Origin: Bacteroidia bacterium
Lineage (GTDB): Bacteria > Bacteroidota > Bacteroidia > SpSt-205
Reading direction: 5' to 3'
Assembly (NCBI GenBank): GCA_026003215.1
Contig: BPGV01000001.1
Span: 1,304,466-1,368,465 of the forward strand
DNA: 64,000 nt
In this document: one piece after another, positions 35,101-42,468 of the stretch
How the letters are laid out: every line of letters begins with the position of its first letter
How positions within the stretch are numbered: the stretch's first letter is position 1
Notes under the pieces: generated by a model
Databases searched by the model: none
The model's input: the letters and a program-made list of their open reading frames with translations, nothing else
What the model was told of the DNA's origin: nothing
Translations under genes and position numbers: made by a program

Positions 35101-35178
35101 CGCTCGCTTATACGCCACAAAGGGATTCTCCTGGGCCCACACCCAAGCAAAGCCTATTATGCCCCAGAGACGCCACAC
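32176..35178 (-). CDS. Outer-membrane protein with peptidase-like, TolB-like propeller and beta-barrel regions
   Basis: A 1,000-residue exported protein. The signal peptide is MWRLWGIIGFAWVWAQ. Residues ~20-260 resemble the gluzincin-like domain found in Bacteroidota TolB-type proteins (MPDWFLWGFAFFWGEGW, YIYRTYGQRKLIDLLYMARLTRNIPEAL), without an HExxH zinc site, so it is probably inactive. Residues ~270-600 look like a beta-propeller (VLSAAVSPDGQKVAYAVLQQG, LRWTQGGTLLIAGMDDRGEVAVYTL). The last ~350 residues form a BamA-like or surface-antigen barrel ending in an aromatic-rich segment and FLVGFKQGL. Translation starts at GTG 35178, four bases after a TTTATTTG box. Function unknown. A transport or assembly role is only inferred. 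Confidence 0.78.
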   Translation of the reverse strand: MWRLWGIIGFAWVWAQENPFVAYKRAPKGWEALEVGPVGVWYVRGQEGLARQVGTWAADAYRELTGLLEFSLERPLIVRLHPSPVAWGQQPPWNPRGALVAPPPLIEVFPGGTRATTAAIVRSQVIGAILEHLYFSEGVRLQNRALLYMPDWFLWGFAFFWGEGWTGEDYARLQLMPENALILLADRTARPSPFYKSLYKSLWFYIYRTYGQRKLIDLLYMARLTRNIPEALAFTLNISEEELAEKWRSFLDILQEKPTLSPESEEIFRKAVLSAAVSPDGQKVAYAVLQQGQVRYYLRLEEEEYSLGGSWPWPGGYYELNLPMAFSSEGRLAWLSYEMEGPVLWHWAVGDKQYQRLPISLRAVESLRWTQGGTLLIAGMDDRGEVAVYTLTLPSGALRKLGQLQGDFYAPAEAQGDYWAAWQPDTVGPASLSVLWEPARPVRYHAGSWEPLPFPPYYEVKGGWVVGDTLMATLTDVTGQGCAWLLWRDSSAASAWRTVGLARWIGQATEKAYFLRYRGGRLRIGAVPLSQLWQKGAAFPSLLAAEIIQFRLQRRAMYLAAAKGHSEKPLPRTDTLRGDTLSQKPSAFYLFDEDVSRPVRRRRQKAVEPTQKSYFLPESKPQGAVPYHWLLWDVRMGPVLHPLMRLGWQVSASARDPHGDHAWSFAWTPYIDLRSSEFALSYTRYRSAFQPFTQLRKQSHYFPATRYGRTLRNTTWQGELGLRYVIRPGIAVEGALLGIDATRYDLQTTDAQDLSGHARWWGGRAQLQYERIAYRETFPWQGWQGTLRGEAYQGEGGWTFPLIALHIRRFQPVARAFVVEAAGSAALGGTPGRYFFLGGVPDWINYDFQNRSQVPTLGPIGAYYMSEYHYLPGFPYQARRGRNLLSASVVARFPILAWRREPSLPVKNTYTFEWQIGYYVATTWTTGNPFSQKNPIDAEYIYRPPLIISVQTLKSPFLMSIGTGLRFQVMRLPIGVEVYWPIEEGRVSAARFLVGFKQGL

Positions 35179-35182
35179 CTCC

Positions 35183-35190
35183 CAAATAAA
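35183..35190 (-). promoter_or_regulatory. -7-like box TTTATTTG for the propeller/barrel gene
   Basis: One mismatch to TAnnTTTG, four bases (GGAG) before the GTG at 35178. It is separated by a single base from the divergent box at 35192-35199. Confidence 0.5.
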
Positions 35191-35191
35191 C

Positions 35192-35199
35192 TAAATTTG
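35192..35199 (+). promoter_or_regulatory. -7 box TAAATTTG for the TPR gene
   Basis: An exact consensus, four bases (CGCC) before the ATG at 35204, back to back with the box for the opposite gene. Confidence 0.6.
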
Positions 35200-35203
35200 C
35201 GCC

Positions 35204-35923
35204 ATGCGTTACCTATATGGGATAGCTCTCATAGCTACTTCTCTCTTGGCCCAGAAAAAGAAAGACCCAGCACCCGCTCCAGCTTCTGCCCCTTCCCCAG
35301 CCCAAAAAGTCTATGCCCAAGCCGTGGCTTATGGAGACCTCCTTACGCAGATATACGCGCTACACTGGCGCTTAGCCACAGAAGGGCCTTCTTTCGGCCT
35401 AAGGGATACCCTCGCTCAAACCTACTTCCAGGCTGGCCTTTATCGCCAAGCCATAGCCGTAGCCGACGAACTCCTCAAAGAACAGCCCCGCAACGCCGAC
35501 CTGGCCGAACTCAAAGCCCTTGCCTACTTCTACCTCCAAGATACCAAAAATGCCCTGGAAGCCTACGAAAAGCTCTACGAGATTACCCAATCGCCGCTAC
35601 ACCTGTACCAAGTAATCACCCTGCAGTTCAACCTCCAACGATACGGTGAGTGCCAAGCCAATATAGACAAACTCTTAGCCAATCCGGAGGCCGACCGCCT
35701 CACCGTGCGTATTTCCACACCTGACGGTCAGACCCAGGAAGTACCCCTCCGAGCCGCAGCCTGGAATGTACGCGGCGTACTCTATCGCCTCCAAAAAGAA
35801 CCCGAAAAAGCCCGCACCAGCTTTGAAGAAGCCCTCAAAATCGCGCCTACCTTCCTCCTCGCCAAGGGAAACCTGGAGGACCTCAATAAAGAAGTCCAGC
35901 CTTCTACCCCCTCTAAAAAGTAA
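35204..35923 (+). CDS. Exported TPR-repeat protein
   Basis: A 239-residue protein with signal peptide MRYLYGIALIATSLLA, a basic and Pro/Ala-rich linker (QKKKDPAPAPASAPSPA), then TPR-type helices (~65-235): TLAQTYFQAGLYRQAIAVADELLKEQP, AELKALAYFYLQDTKNALEAYEKLYE and AWNVRGVLYRLQKEPEKARTSFEEALKIAP. TPRs indicate a protein-binding scaffold, probably periplasmic. The partner is unknown. It starts 25 bp from the divergent propeller/barrel gene, which suggests but does not show a shared function. Confidence 0.85.
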   Translation: MRYLYGIALIATSLLAQKKKDPAPAPASAPSPAQKVYAQAVAYGDLLTQIYALHWRLATEGPSFGLRDTLAQTYFQAGLYRQAIAVADELLKEQPRNADLAELKALAYFYLQDTKNALEAYEKLYEITQSPLHLYQVITLQFNLQRYGECQANIDKLLANPEADRLTVRISTPDGQTQEVPLRAAAWNVRGVLYRLQKEPEKARTSFEEALKIAPTFLLAKGNLEDLNKEVQPSTPSKK

Positions 35924-36005
35924 GATATCCCCCCTATCTACTAATCCCCATCCCGATAGCCAGCCAGAAGGGCAGCCTCCCATTATTTATATTCAGTATA
36001 GATTG

Positions 36006-36013
36006 TACCTTTG
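36006..36013 (+). promoter_or_regulatory. -7 box TACCTTTG for the FTR1 permease
   Basis: An exact consensus, five bases (GAGGG) before the ATG at 36019. The purine run touches the ATG and is too close to act as a ribosome binding site. Confidence 0.65.
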
Positions 36014-36018
36014 GAGGG

Positions 36019-36861
36019 ATGAGTGAAGCTTTCGTCACCTTCCGAGAGACCTTAGAGGCCGCGCTCGTAGTGGGAATTTTAGCTCGGTTTGCGCCTCGCA
36101 GCCAGCGTTTTTATCTCTGGAGTGGGATACTTGCGGCTATCCTTGTAAGTATAAGTGGGGCCCTGCTTCTCCATCGGATTGCCGTAGCTAATGCCTACTG
36201 GGAAGTAGCCCTCTCTCTCTTAGCCGCAGGCATGCTCCTGTATATGGTGGTGTGGATGCGCAAACGTAGCGCTACCCTCTCCCAAGAACTCCAAGCCATG
36301 GCTCAAGAAAAAGTGGGATGGATGCTTTTTAGCCTTAGCTTCTTGGCTGTGGTCCGCGAAGGGTTAGAAACAGCGCTCTTTTTGCGGGCCTTATGGCATA
36401 TTCAGGCCGGACTCTCATGGGCCGGAGGCCTTCTGGGTATCTTCACGGCAGCCCTGATAGGCTTGCTACTTTTTGTCTTTAGCCAGCGGGTTCCTTTACG
36501 GCCTTTCTTTAACATCACTTCGGTAATCCTCCTCTTGATTGCGGCAGGCATGGCCGCTTATGCCGTGCATGAGCTATTGGAACTGTGGGAAGGCCGCTTT
36601 GCCTGGGCGGAGGCGCTCGCTGAAGCCAAAGCCTGGTCGCTCTTCCCTCCTCGCACAGAAGCGCCCACCTCTTTCGCCTGGGCTTATACTCACGATGAGG
36701 GGCAGTTTTATCCCCCCCTGCACCATAAGGGCTGGATAGGGGCCTTCCTCCAAGCGCTCACCGGCTGGCGAGCCAGCATGACCTGGACAGAAGTAGCCGT
36801 GTGGCTGGGCACCTTCGCCGTAGGCTTCTGGCTGTGGCGCCGCGCCCGCCCGCTCCAATAA
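36019..36861 (+). CDS. FTR1-family iron permease
   Basis: A 280-residue inner-membrane permease of the FTR1/EfeU iron uptake family, with about seven membrane segments. Two RExxE iron-coordinating motifs are visible: RETLE near residue 9 and REGLE near residue 114. The segment ALFLRALWHIQAG is also typical of the family. No EfeO- or EfeB-like partner is adjacent. It has its own promoter, and the next gene also has its own, so it is probably transcribed alone. Iron as substrate follows from family knowledge. Confidence 0.93.
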   Translation: MSEAFVTFRETLEAALVVGILARFAPRSQRFYLWSGILAAILVSISGALLLHRIAVANAYWEVALSLLAAGMLLYMVVWMRKRSATLSQELQAMAQEKVGWMLFSLSFLAVVREGLETALFLRALWHIQAGLSWAGGLLGIFTAALIGLLLFVFSQRVPLRPFFNITSVILLLIAAGMAAYAVHELLELWEGRFAWAEALAEAKAWSLFPPRTEAPTSFAWAYTHDEGQFYPPLHHKGWIGAFLQALTGWRASMTWTEVAVWLGTFAVGFWLWRRARPLQ

Positions 36862-36877
36862 AAAATAGCGCTTTTTG

Positions 36878-36885
36878 TATCTTTG
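36878..36885 (+). promoter_or_regulatory. -7 box TATCTTTG for the GWxTD gene
   Basis: An exact consensus, four bases before the ATG at 36890, right after the FTR1 stop. Confidence 0.62.
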
Positions 36886-36889
36886 GTGG

Positions 36890-38341
36890 ATGCCCTGGCT
36901 AAGGTATATCCCAGGTCTCTCCCTCCTCTGGGCACAGGTAGCCTTCTACATAGAACCTGTACGCTACTACACTTTGGAAGGCGAACCCTACATAGAACTC
37001 TTCTTAGGCGTAGATGCTACCAGTGTACAGCTTATCTCCACCAACGGTGGGTATGGGGGTACCGTAGATTTCGCTCTCATTCTCAAAAATGATAAAGACG
37101 AAGTTATCTACGCCGATAAGTTTCGCTTTATCCTGCCTACCCTACCGGATACTCAGCTCACCACACGCCAAAAACTTTATACGGATATTCGTCGCTTACG
37201 CTTACCGTTGGGGCTCTATACCTTAGAAGTAGAAGCCACCGACCCGAACCAAAAGCCACGTCCCCAACAAGTCAAGGCTATTACGCAGTTTGAGGTGCTG
37301 CCACCCGTACGGGGTTTTGCATATAGCGACCTCTTGTATGCCCGTCGGATTAGCCCCAGCACCGAAGAAAAAGCCTATGTCCGCCACGGCCTGACCATAG
37401 AGCCGTGGATCTCTAACGGCCTAATTGTAGATCCGGACACGCTTTTTGTCTATGGCGAGCTGTATCATGTAGATAGCTTGACCAATGACCCGTATTTTCT
37501 GCGGCTGCGGGTCTTGAATGCCCAGACCGCTCAAGAAGTGCCTGAGCTGCACTTCACCCGACGGCCCCGCCGCCCCGCTCCCTTTGAAGCTTTTTATTTT
37601 ACCCTACCCCTCACTAAGCTCCCCTCCGGCATCTACCTCACCCAACTGGAACTCTGCCGAAATGACGGTGAAGTGCTCATAAGCTGGTATCGCCGATTCG
37701 TCCTCTTTAGTACCAAAGAACCCCTCGTAGAAGGCACCGAAACCGAATACGACGCTAAATACGGCTTCCCCGAAAACCAGCTCAATGAGCTGCTCAGCGC
37801 CATGACCTACTTAGCTACCCCCACCGAAAAAAGCTTTATCCAAGCGCTCTCTACCTTTTCTGAAAAGAAACGCTTTTTCGTAGCCTTCTGGAAAAAAAGA
37901 GAGCAGCAACTCGGCGCTGTACCCTTTAAAGAGTTTCTCCAACGCTTCGAATACGCCAAACAGCACTTCAAATCCTCCATGCGTCCCGGCTGGCGCACAG
38001 ACCGGGGGCGGGTCTTTATTCAGTACGGCCCTCCAAACGACATGCAGTTCTTTTACAACGAACCCGACAAATACCCTTACCAAATCTGGACCTACAACCA
38101 AATTGGTTCCCAAGGCCAAGTTATTTTTGTATTCTACGACCCCGACCTCATTACGAATGAATATCCTCTGCTCCACTCTAATAAGCTGGGCGAGATCCAA
38201 AATCGGAATTGGCGGGCGTTTCTTTTACGCGCACGCGCGGCCTCCACGGGTGAGACAGAAAAATATCAGCGCTTCGGCAGTGGGAGTGCTTTTCTCTTTC
38301 GGGATGACCAGACGATTGGCTTTACGCGGGATGACCGCTAA
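36890..38341 (+). CDS. Exported GWxTD-domain protein
   Basis: A 483-residue protein with a signal peptide (MPWLRYIPGLSLLWAQ) and a GWxTD domain, named for the motif at residues 367-371 (GWRTDRGR) followed by FIQYGPPNDMQFFYN and FVFYDPD. The domain is common in Bacteroidota and related phyla, but its role is not established. The N-terminal two-thirds are beta-rich (VDFALILKNDKDEVIYADKF) and resemble carbohydrate-binding or Ig-like folds only loosely. The start at ATG 36890 gives a signal peptide and lies four bases after the promoter box. cutA follows 17 bp later with its own box. Confidence 0.88.
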   Translation: MPWLRYIPGLSLLWAQVAFYIEPVRYYTLEGEPYIELFLGVDATSVQLISTNGGYGGTVDFALILKNDKDEVIYADKFRFILPTLPDTQLTTRQKLYTDIRRLRLPLGLYTLEVEATDPNQKPRPQQVKAITQFEVLPPVRGFAYSDLLYARRISPSTEEKAYVRHGLTIEPWISNGLIVDPDTLFVYGELYHVDSLTNDPYFLRLRVLNAQTAQEVPELHFTRRPRRPAPFEAFYFTLPLTKLPSGIYLTQLELCRNDGEVLISWYRRFVLFSTKEPLVEGTETEYDAKYGFPENQLNELLSAMTYLATPTEKSFIQALSTFSEKKRFFVAFWKKREQQLGAVPFKEFLQRFEYAKQHFKSSMRPGWRTDRGRVFIQYGPPNDMQFFYNEPDKYPYQIWTYNQIGSQGQVIFVFYDPDLITNEYPLLHSNKLGEIQNRNWRAFLLRARAASTGETEKYQRFGSGSAFLFRDDQTIGFTRDDR

Positions 38342-38346
38342 ACCGT

Positions 38347-38354
38347 TACCTTAG
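38347..38354 (+). promoter_or_regulatory. -7 box TACCTTAG for cutA
   Basis: One mismatch to TAnnTTTG, four bases (GCCT) before the ATG at 38359. Confidence 0.5.
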
Positions 38355-38358
38355 GCCT

Positions 38359-38691
38359 ATGGAGACCCCCGAGTTTGGGCTGGTGTATGTGGTATGTGCC
38401 TCACCCGAGGAAGCGCGCCACCTGGCCCGCCTCGCGTTAGAAAGGCGCCTGGCGGCCTGCGCTAATATCTTTTCTCCGCTCCACTCGCTCTACTGGTGGG
38501 AAGACCAAATAGAAGAAGCCCAAGAAACCCTCCTCCTGCTCAAAGCCCCCTACACCTACTACGAGGAGATTGAAAAACTCATCAAGCAACACCACAGCTA
38601 CAAAGTGCCCGCTATCCTGCGATTGCCTATCACGCAGGGATTACCCGAGTATTTCCGCTGGCTGGCCCAAGAAACGGGATTTGATTACTAA
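38359..38691 (+). CDS. cutA: CutA divalent-cation tolerance protein
   Basis: A 110-residue trimeric ferredoxin-like protein. Family motifs: YVVCASPEEARHLARLALERRLAACANIF, LYWWEDQIEEAQETLLLLKA and the H-S-Y-K-V-P segment followed by AILRLPITQG. The family was named for copper tolerance in E. coli, but its biochemical role is unsettled. It overlaps the next gene by 11 bp and heads a unit containing the DUF2279 protein, serine hydrolase and mutL. Confidence 0.96.
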   Translation: METPEFGLVYVVCASPEEARHLARLALERRLAACANIFSPLHSLYWWEDQIEEAQETLLLLKAPYTYYEEIEKLIKQHHSYKVPAILRLPITQGLPEYFRWLAQETGFDY

Positions 38692-39499
38692 GGGGATAAG
38701 CCTTTTCCTCCTTATCCTACCCGCCGACACCGGGCGAAAAAGTATGCGTTTTTGGGGCGGTGTAACCCTCAGCTATGCCGTTTTATACGCTGCCCCGATG
38801 GCGAGCTGGTATGAGTGGCCCACAGCGCAGGGATGGCGATTCTTCAACGACGGGACCGAATGGAAACAAATGGACAAGCTCGGACACGCCTGGACCACCT
38901 ACCACCTCAGCGCTATCTATCGGGATTGGGCGCTTGCGTGTGGCTATTCCCACCGCAGCGCACGATTCATAGGGAGTCTCGTGGCTTGGAGCTTCCAAGC
39001 CTCCATAGAGATAGCCGACGGTTTTTTTCCGAAATGGGGGGCTTCGCCCTGGGATATGGTAGCCAACACCGCCGGCACTGGACTTTTCTGGCTTGCAGAA
39101 GGGCTTAGGTCCACCCCATGGCGGGTAGATTTACGGTTTTCGTTTCATCCTACGGCTTATGCTCGACAACAGCCTGACCTTTTAGGGCGAGGAGCAGCCC
39201 AAATGCTAAAAGATTACAACGGACAAACCTACTGGCTTTGTTTTTTTCATGAGCGCTTTCCGGTGGGGATAGCGATTGGCCATGGGGCTACCGGTCTTTT
39301 GGGCGGATATGGCCAGCTTCCTCAAGCGCTTATCGCTCAACGGGAAAAACGCCAGTGGCTCCTCAGTTTGGACCCGCACTGGGAGAAGCTCCTTCGGCGC
39401 CCCCGTTGGGCTTTGCGTATTTTTGTCGGTATAAAGACGCCTTTTCCTGCGCTTGTGTATGCTGCCCCGAAGGTTCGTCTGGCTTGGGTGTATTTTTAG
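38681..39499 (+). CDS. Exported DUF2279 protein
   Basis: A 272-residue protein of the DUF2279 family. Key segments: FFNDGTEWKQMDKLGHAWTTYHLS, SFQASIEIADGFFPKWGAS and the DMVANTAGTGLFW membrane-like stretch. A TTG at 38681 gives MITKGISLFLLILPA, a convincing signal peptide, and matches the usual family layout in which the signal is followed by a short charged linker. The first in-frame ATG (38744) would remove that signal, so I prefer TTG. It overlaps the cutA tail by 11 bp and the following hydrolase by 41 bp. The function of the family is unknown. Confidence 0.8.
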   Translation: MITKGISLFLLILPADTGRKSMRFWGGVTLSYAVLYAAPMASWYEWPTAQGWRFFNDGTEWKQMDKLGHAWTTYHLSAIYRDWALACGYSHRSARFIGSLVAWSFQASIEIADGFFPKWGASPWDMVANTAGTGLFWLAEGLRSTPWRVDLRFSFHPTAYARQQPDLLGRGAAQMLKDYNGQTYWLCFFHERFPVGIAIGHGATGLLGGYGQLPQALIAQREKRQWLLSLDPHWEKLLRRPRWALRIFVGIKTPFPALVYAAPKVRLAWVYF

Positions 39500-40694
39500 T
39501 CTATTGGCTTTGGCACCGCCCCCACAATCCTATCGTCCGCAAGTAAATAGCCTCTCTGCCCCTGACACCGTCTGGCTGGCCCGCTTCTTCACCCAGAAGG
39601 CTCCCCACCTGCTCCCCTACCTCCAAGAGGCCAAAAGGTATCACCTCCAAATCCTCTACACGCAAGTCAATCGCGACGCCAAAAACCGGCCGATACTCAA
39701 ACACTATGCTTTTCGTTTAGATACCACCGAATACTTTTATCCTGCCAGCCTCATGAAGCTCCCCCTTTGTGCGCTGGCCTTAGAAAGGATAGCTTTGCTG
39801 AAAGGGCAAGGTATCTCCCCTCACACCCCCTTTCATTTAGAACCCTCGCCCAAAGGGTGTCTATCGCAAGTACCGGAAACTCCTTACAGCGTAATAGACT
39901 GCATCCGCCGTCAGCTGGTATACAGCGACAACCCAACCTTTGATTACCTCTATGCCCTCGTGGGTCCAGCGCATGCCACACAGTTACTGAGGCAGCGGGG
40001 CTATGCTTCAGTGTACTTTGGGCATCGGCTGGCCCGCAGTTGCACCCCAGAGGAAAACCGCTGCGCCGAAGCGGTGACCTTCCTCCCAGAAGGGAAGCCG
40101 GCCTACCGGCTGCCTCCCCATTGTGCGGAGCAGTTCCCTCCGCATCCGTACGACCATCATCCCTACCTTACTACCGCCCAAGCCAATGCCCTCAGCCTAA
40201 AAGATGCACATGCCTTTCTGATAAGTCTTATCTTTCCCCAGGCAGTGGCTCCGCGCCAACGCTTCCAGCTTTCCGCCAACGACTATAGGCTCCTGCGCAA
40301 ATATCTATCCATGTATCCTTCGGAAGCTGGGGATCCCGACTATCAGCGGCCAGACTTTCACGATGGGGTACGCAAGTATTTCCTGGTGGGGGGGGATACG
40401 GCGCTCCCACCCAGTCGCATCCGCATCTTCAACAAAGTAGGCATGGCCTATGGGTACCTCAGCGATGTAGCCTACATTGTAGATTTTGACTTAGGCGTGG
40501 AGTTTTTCATCTCAGCGGTGATATATATAGGCGAAAATACCCCCGGCTATCCTCCAGCCCAAGGCTATCCCTGGGCCAAAGGGCTATACTTTTTCAAAGA
40601 GCTGGGCTGGGCCTTGTACCGCTACGAGACCACCCGCAAACGTCCTCACTTTCCCGACCTGTCGGCCTTCCAGTATGACTACCGACGCCCTTGA
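39459..40694 (+). CDS. Beta-lactamase-like serine hydrolase
   Basis: A 411-residue exported protein with a hydrophobic signal (RRFVWLGCIFSLLALAPP). It has the class A beta-lactamase / serine hydrolase fold. The nucleophile motif S-L-M-K is in YFYPASLMKLPLCALALE, and YSDNPTFDYLYALVG supplies the second (SDN-like) motif. A C-terminal KVGMAYGYLSDVAYI may supply the third, K[ST]G-like, motif. It could act on peptidoglycan or be a non-lactamase hydrolase; antibiotic resistance cannot be inferred. It overlaps both neighbours (41 bp before, 20 bp with mutL), so all are translated from one message. Confidence 0.82.
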   Translation: MLPRRFVWLGCIFSLLALAPPPQSYRPQVNSLSAPDTVWLARFFTQKAPHLLPYLQEAKRYHLQILYTQVNRDAKNRPILKHYAFRLDTTEYFYPASLMKLPLCALALERIALLKGQGISPHTPFHLEPSPKGCLSQVPETPYSVIDCIRRQLVYSDNPTFDYLYALVGPAHATQLLRQRGYASVYFGHRLARSCTPEENRCAEAVTFLPEGKPAYRLPPHCAEQFPPHPYDHHPYLTTAQANALSLKDAHAFLISLIFPQAVAPRQRFQLSANDYRLLRKYLSMYPSEAGDPDYQRPDFHDGVRKYFLVGGDTALPPSRIRIFNKVGMAYGYLSDVAYIVDFDLGVEFFISAVIYIGENTPGYPPAQGYPWAKGLYFFKELGWALYRYETTRKRPHFPDLSAFQYDYRRP

Positions 40695-42372
40695 GCAGCG
40701 TATACGGGTCCTACCCGAGTCCATCATCAACCAAATAGCCGCCGGCGAGGTCGTCCTACGCCCTGCTTCCGTCCTCAAAGAACTCGGCGAAAATGCCATA
40801 GACGCCGAAGCCTCCACGATTTCCTTATGGACAGAGCAGGGCGGCAAAATCCTTATACAAGTCTCCGATGATGGGATAGGCATGTCGCCTATTGATGCGG
40901 AACTATGCTTTGAACGGCACGCCACCTCCAAGATCCAATCCGCCCAAGACCTTTACCGCATCCTCACCAAAGGATTCCGGGGGGAGGCGCTGGCCAGCAT
41001 CGCCGCCGTCGCCGAAGTAGAACTTTTTACCCGCCGCCCCCAAGACGCCTTAGGTACGCATGTGCTCATGGCCTTTGGCCAAAAGCGCCTTACCGAACCC
41101 GTACGCTGCACCCCAGGTACCACGGTGATTGTACGAAGGCTCTTCCATCGCTTGCCGGTGCGTCGCAAATCCCTCCGTTCTGACCTTACGGAACATCGCC
41201 ATAACCTCCAAGAGTTTCTCCGCCTGGCGTATCCGCATCCCGAGCGCCACTTCCGTTTTTACCACAACCAAACCCTCCTCTATGACCTCTCCCCCGCGCC
41301 TCTCTTAGAGCGCATCCTCACCCTCCACCCCGACCTGCCCCCTAAGGCCCTCCTCCCCTTGGAAGAAGAAAGCCCCCTTTTCCGGGTCTATGGAGCGCTC
41401 GTGCCGCCTGAGTATACCCCCTCCACTAATCGTGAGGGCTTCCTTTTCGTGAATCGTCGCTACATACGCCACCCGGGCCTTCAGCAGGCTATCTATCAAC
41501 TCTATAAGCCCTTCTTACCTGCCGAGACACGTCCTCTGTACTGGCTCTTTTTAGACATTCCTCCTGACCAAGCCGACATCAATGTAACCCCCTCTAAAAC
41601 AGAAGTGCGCCTCCTCCACGAGTTAGAAATCCGCGCTATGCTAAGCAGCATCGTCCGGCGAACCTTAGCTCGGAGTACGTGGACCTTGCCGACAGAGTGG
41701 CTCCAACCCTCCCCAGCGACGCTGCCTTCTGCGCCTTCGGCTCCGCCGCCGGCCGCAGCGCCACCCCCTCCACGACCGCTCCCGCTAAACCCAACGCCGC
41801 CCCTTGCCTCCGAAAAACCGGCCACCCGCTTGTCTTTTTTGGTGATGCACGACCGGTACCTCCTTCTACACCTGCCGCCTGAAGCGTGGCTGATAGACCT
41901 GGTGGGCGCCCACGAACGCATCCTCTATGAAAAACATCGACAGGGCACGCCGGCCTCGCCCCAGGGACTCCTTTTTCCTGTCAGTGCCCCAGCCACACCC
42001 CTACAACTGGCCCGCTTAGCGGAGCTCCTCCCCGAACTAAACGCCCAAGGAATACACATAGAGCTGCGCGAAGGCCGAGAAGCGGTATTACATGCTATCC
42101 CCGCTGGGCTGCCTCCTTCTGCAGGGACACCTCTTTTAGATTTTCTCTTGGAGATAGCGCAGACAGAAGCCCTTCCCCCTGATTGGCGGGAAGGTTTGGC
42201 TCGCCATATCGCCCGGCATGGCGTACCCCGGCCGCCCTACACCCTCACCCCCGAAGCCGTAGAAACGCTCTGGAACGCCCTCTGCGCTTGCGAAGAACCT
42301 AACTACACCCCCGCCGGCCACCGCATCCGCTTCTACCTCTCCCCCGAAGCCCTGGAAAAACTTTTTACCTAA
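40675..42372 (+). CDS. mutL: DNA mismatch repair protein MutL
   Basis: A 565-residue MutL. The N-terminal GHKL ATPase is intact: IINQIAAGEVVLRPASVLKELGENAIDA, DDGIGM, TSKI and GFRGEALASIA. A proline-rich linker (~345-380) leads to the dimerisation domain. The endonuclease metal motif DQHAxxE(x)4E is altered to D408-L-V-G-A-H-E-R-I-L-Y-E, with the Q-H-A positions replaced. The C-terminal CPHGRP-like motif reads TPAGHR, so nuclease activity may be lost. The start overlaps the upstream hydrolase by 20 bp. No mutS is seen. Confidence 0.94.
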   Translation: MTTDALEQRIRVLPESIINQIAAGEVVLRPASVLKELGENAIDAEASTISLWTEQGGKILIQVSDDGIGMSPIDAELCFERHATSKIQSAQDLYRILTKGFRGEALASIAAVAEVELFTRRPQDALGTHVLMAFGQKRLTEPVRCTPGTTVIVRRLFHRLPVRRKSLRSDLTEHRHNLQEFLRLAYPHPERHFRFYHNQTLLYDLSPAPLLERILTLHPDLPPKALLPLEEESPLFRVYGALVPPEYTPSTNREGFLFVNRRYIRHPGLQQAIYQLYKPFLPAETRPLYWLFLDIPPDQADINVTPSKTEVRLLHELEIRAMLSSIVRRTLARSTWTLPTEWLQPSPATLPSAPSAPPPAAAPPPPRPLPLNPTPPLASEKPATRLSFLVMHDRYLLLHLPPEAWLIDLVGAHERILYEKHRQGTPASPQGLLFPVSAPATPLQLARLAELLPELNAQGIHIELREGREAVLHAIPAGLPPSAGTPLLDFLLEIAQTEALPPDWREGLARHIARHGVPRPPYTLTPEAVETLWNALCACEEPNYTPAGHRIRFYLSPEALEKLFT

Positions 42373-42468
42373 GCTCCCCACTCTGATAGTTCTGCAACTC
42401 CGCCCAATCTCCAGCAACTCCCTCTTAACTCACCCAAAAAGAGAAAAAACTTTTGTCAGAGCTACTAT
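42373..42468. other. Intergenic stretch between convergent mutL and glycosyltransferase genes
   Basis: A 96-bp gap that reads rightward through pyrimidine-rich sequence, with a purine run at 42431-42447 (T-rich on the minus strand). No convincing hairpin, promoter box or small gene is seen. Termination for both genes presumably occurs here by an unseen signal or by Rho. Confidence 0.5.

Noticed and set aside
36013-36018. GGAGGG as a Shine-Dalgarno site for the FTR1 gene
   Set aside because: It touches the ATG with no spacer and is the linker after the -7 box. Similar purine runs are absent before most other starts.
39459-40694. Serine hydrolase as an antibiotic-resistance beta-lactamase
   Set aside because: It has an SxxK-type fold, but the third motif is not clear and the context (DUF2279, mutL) gives no support for a resistance role.
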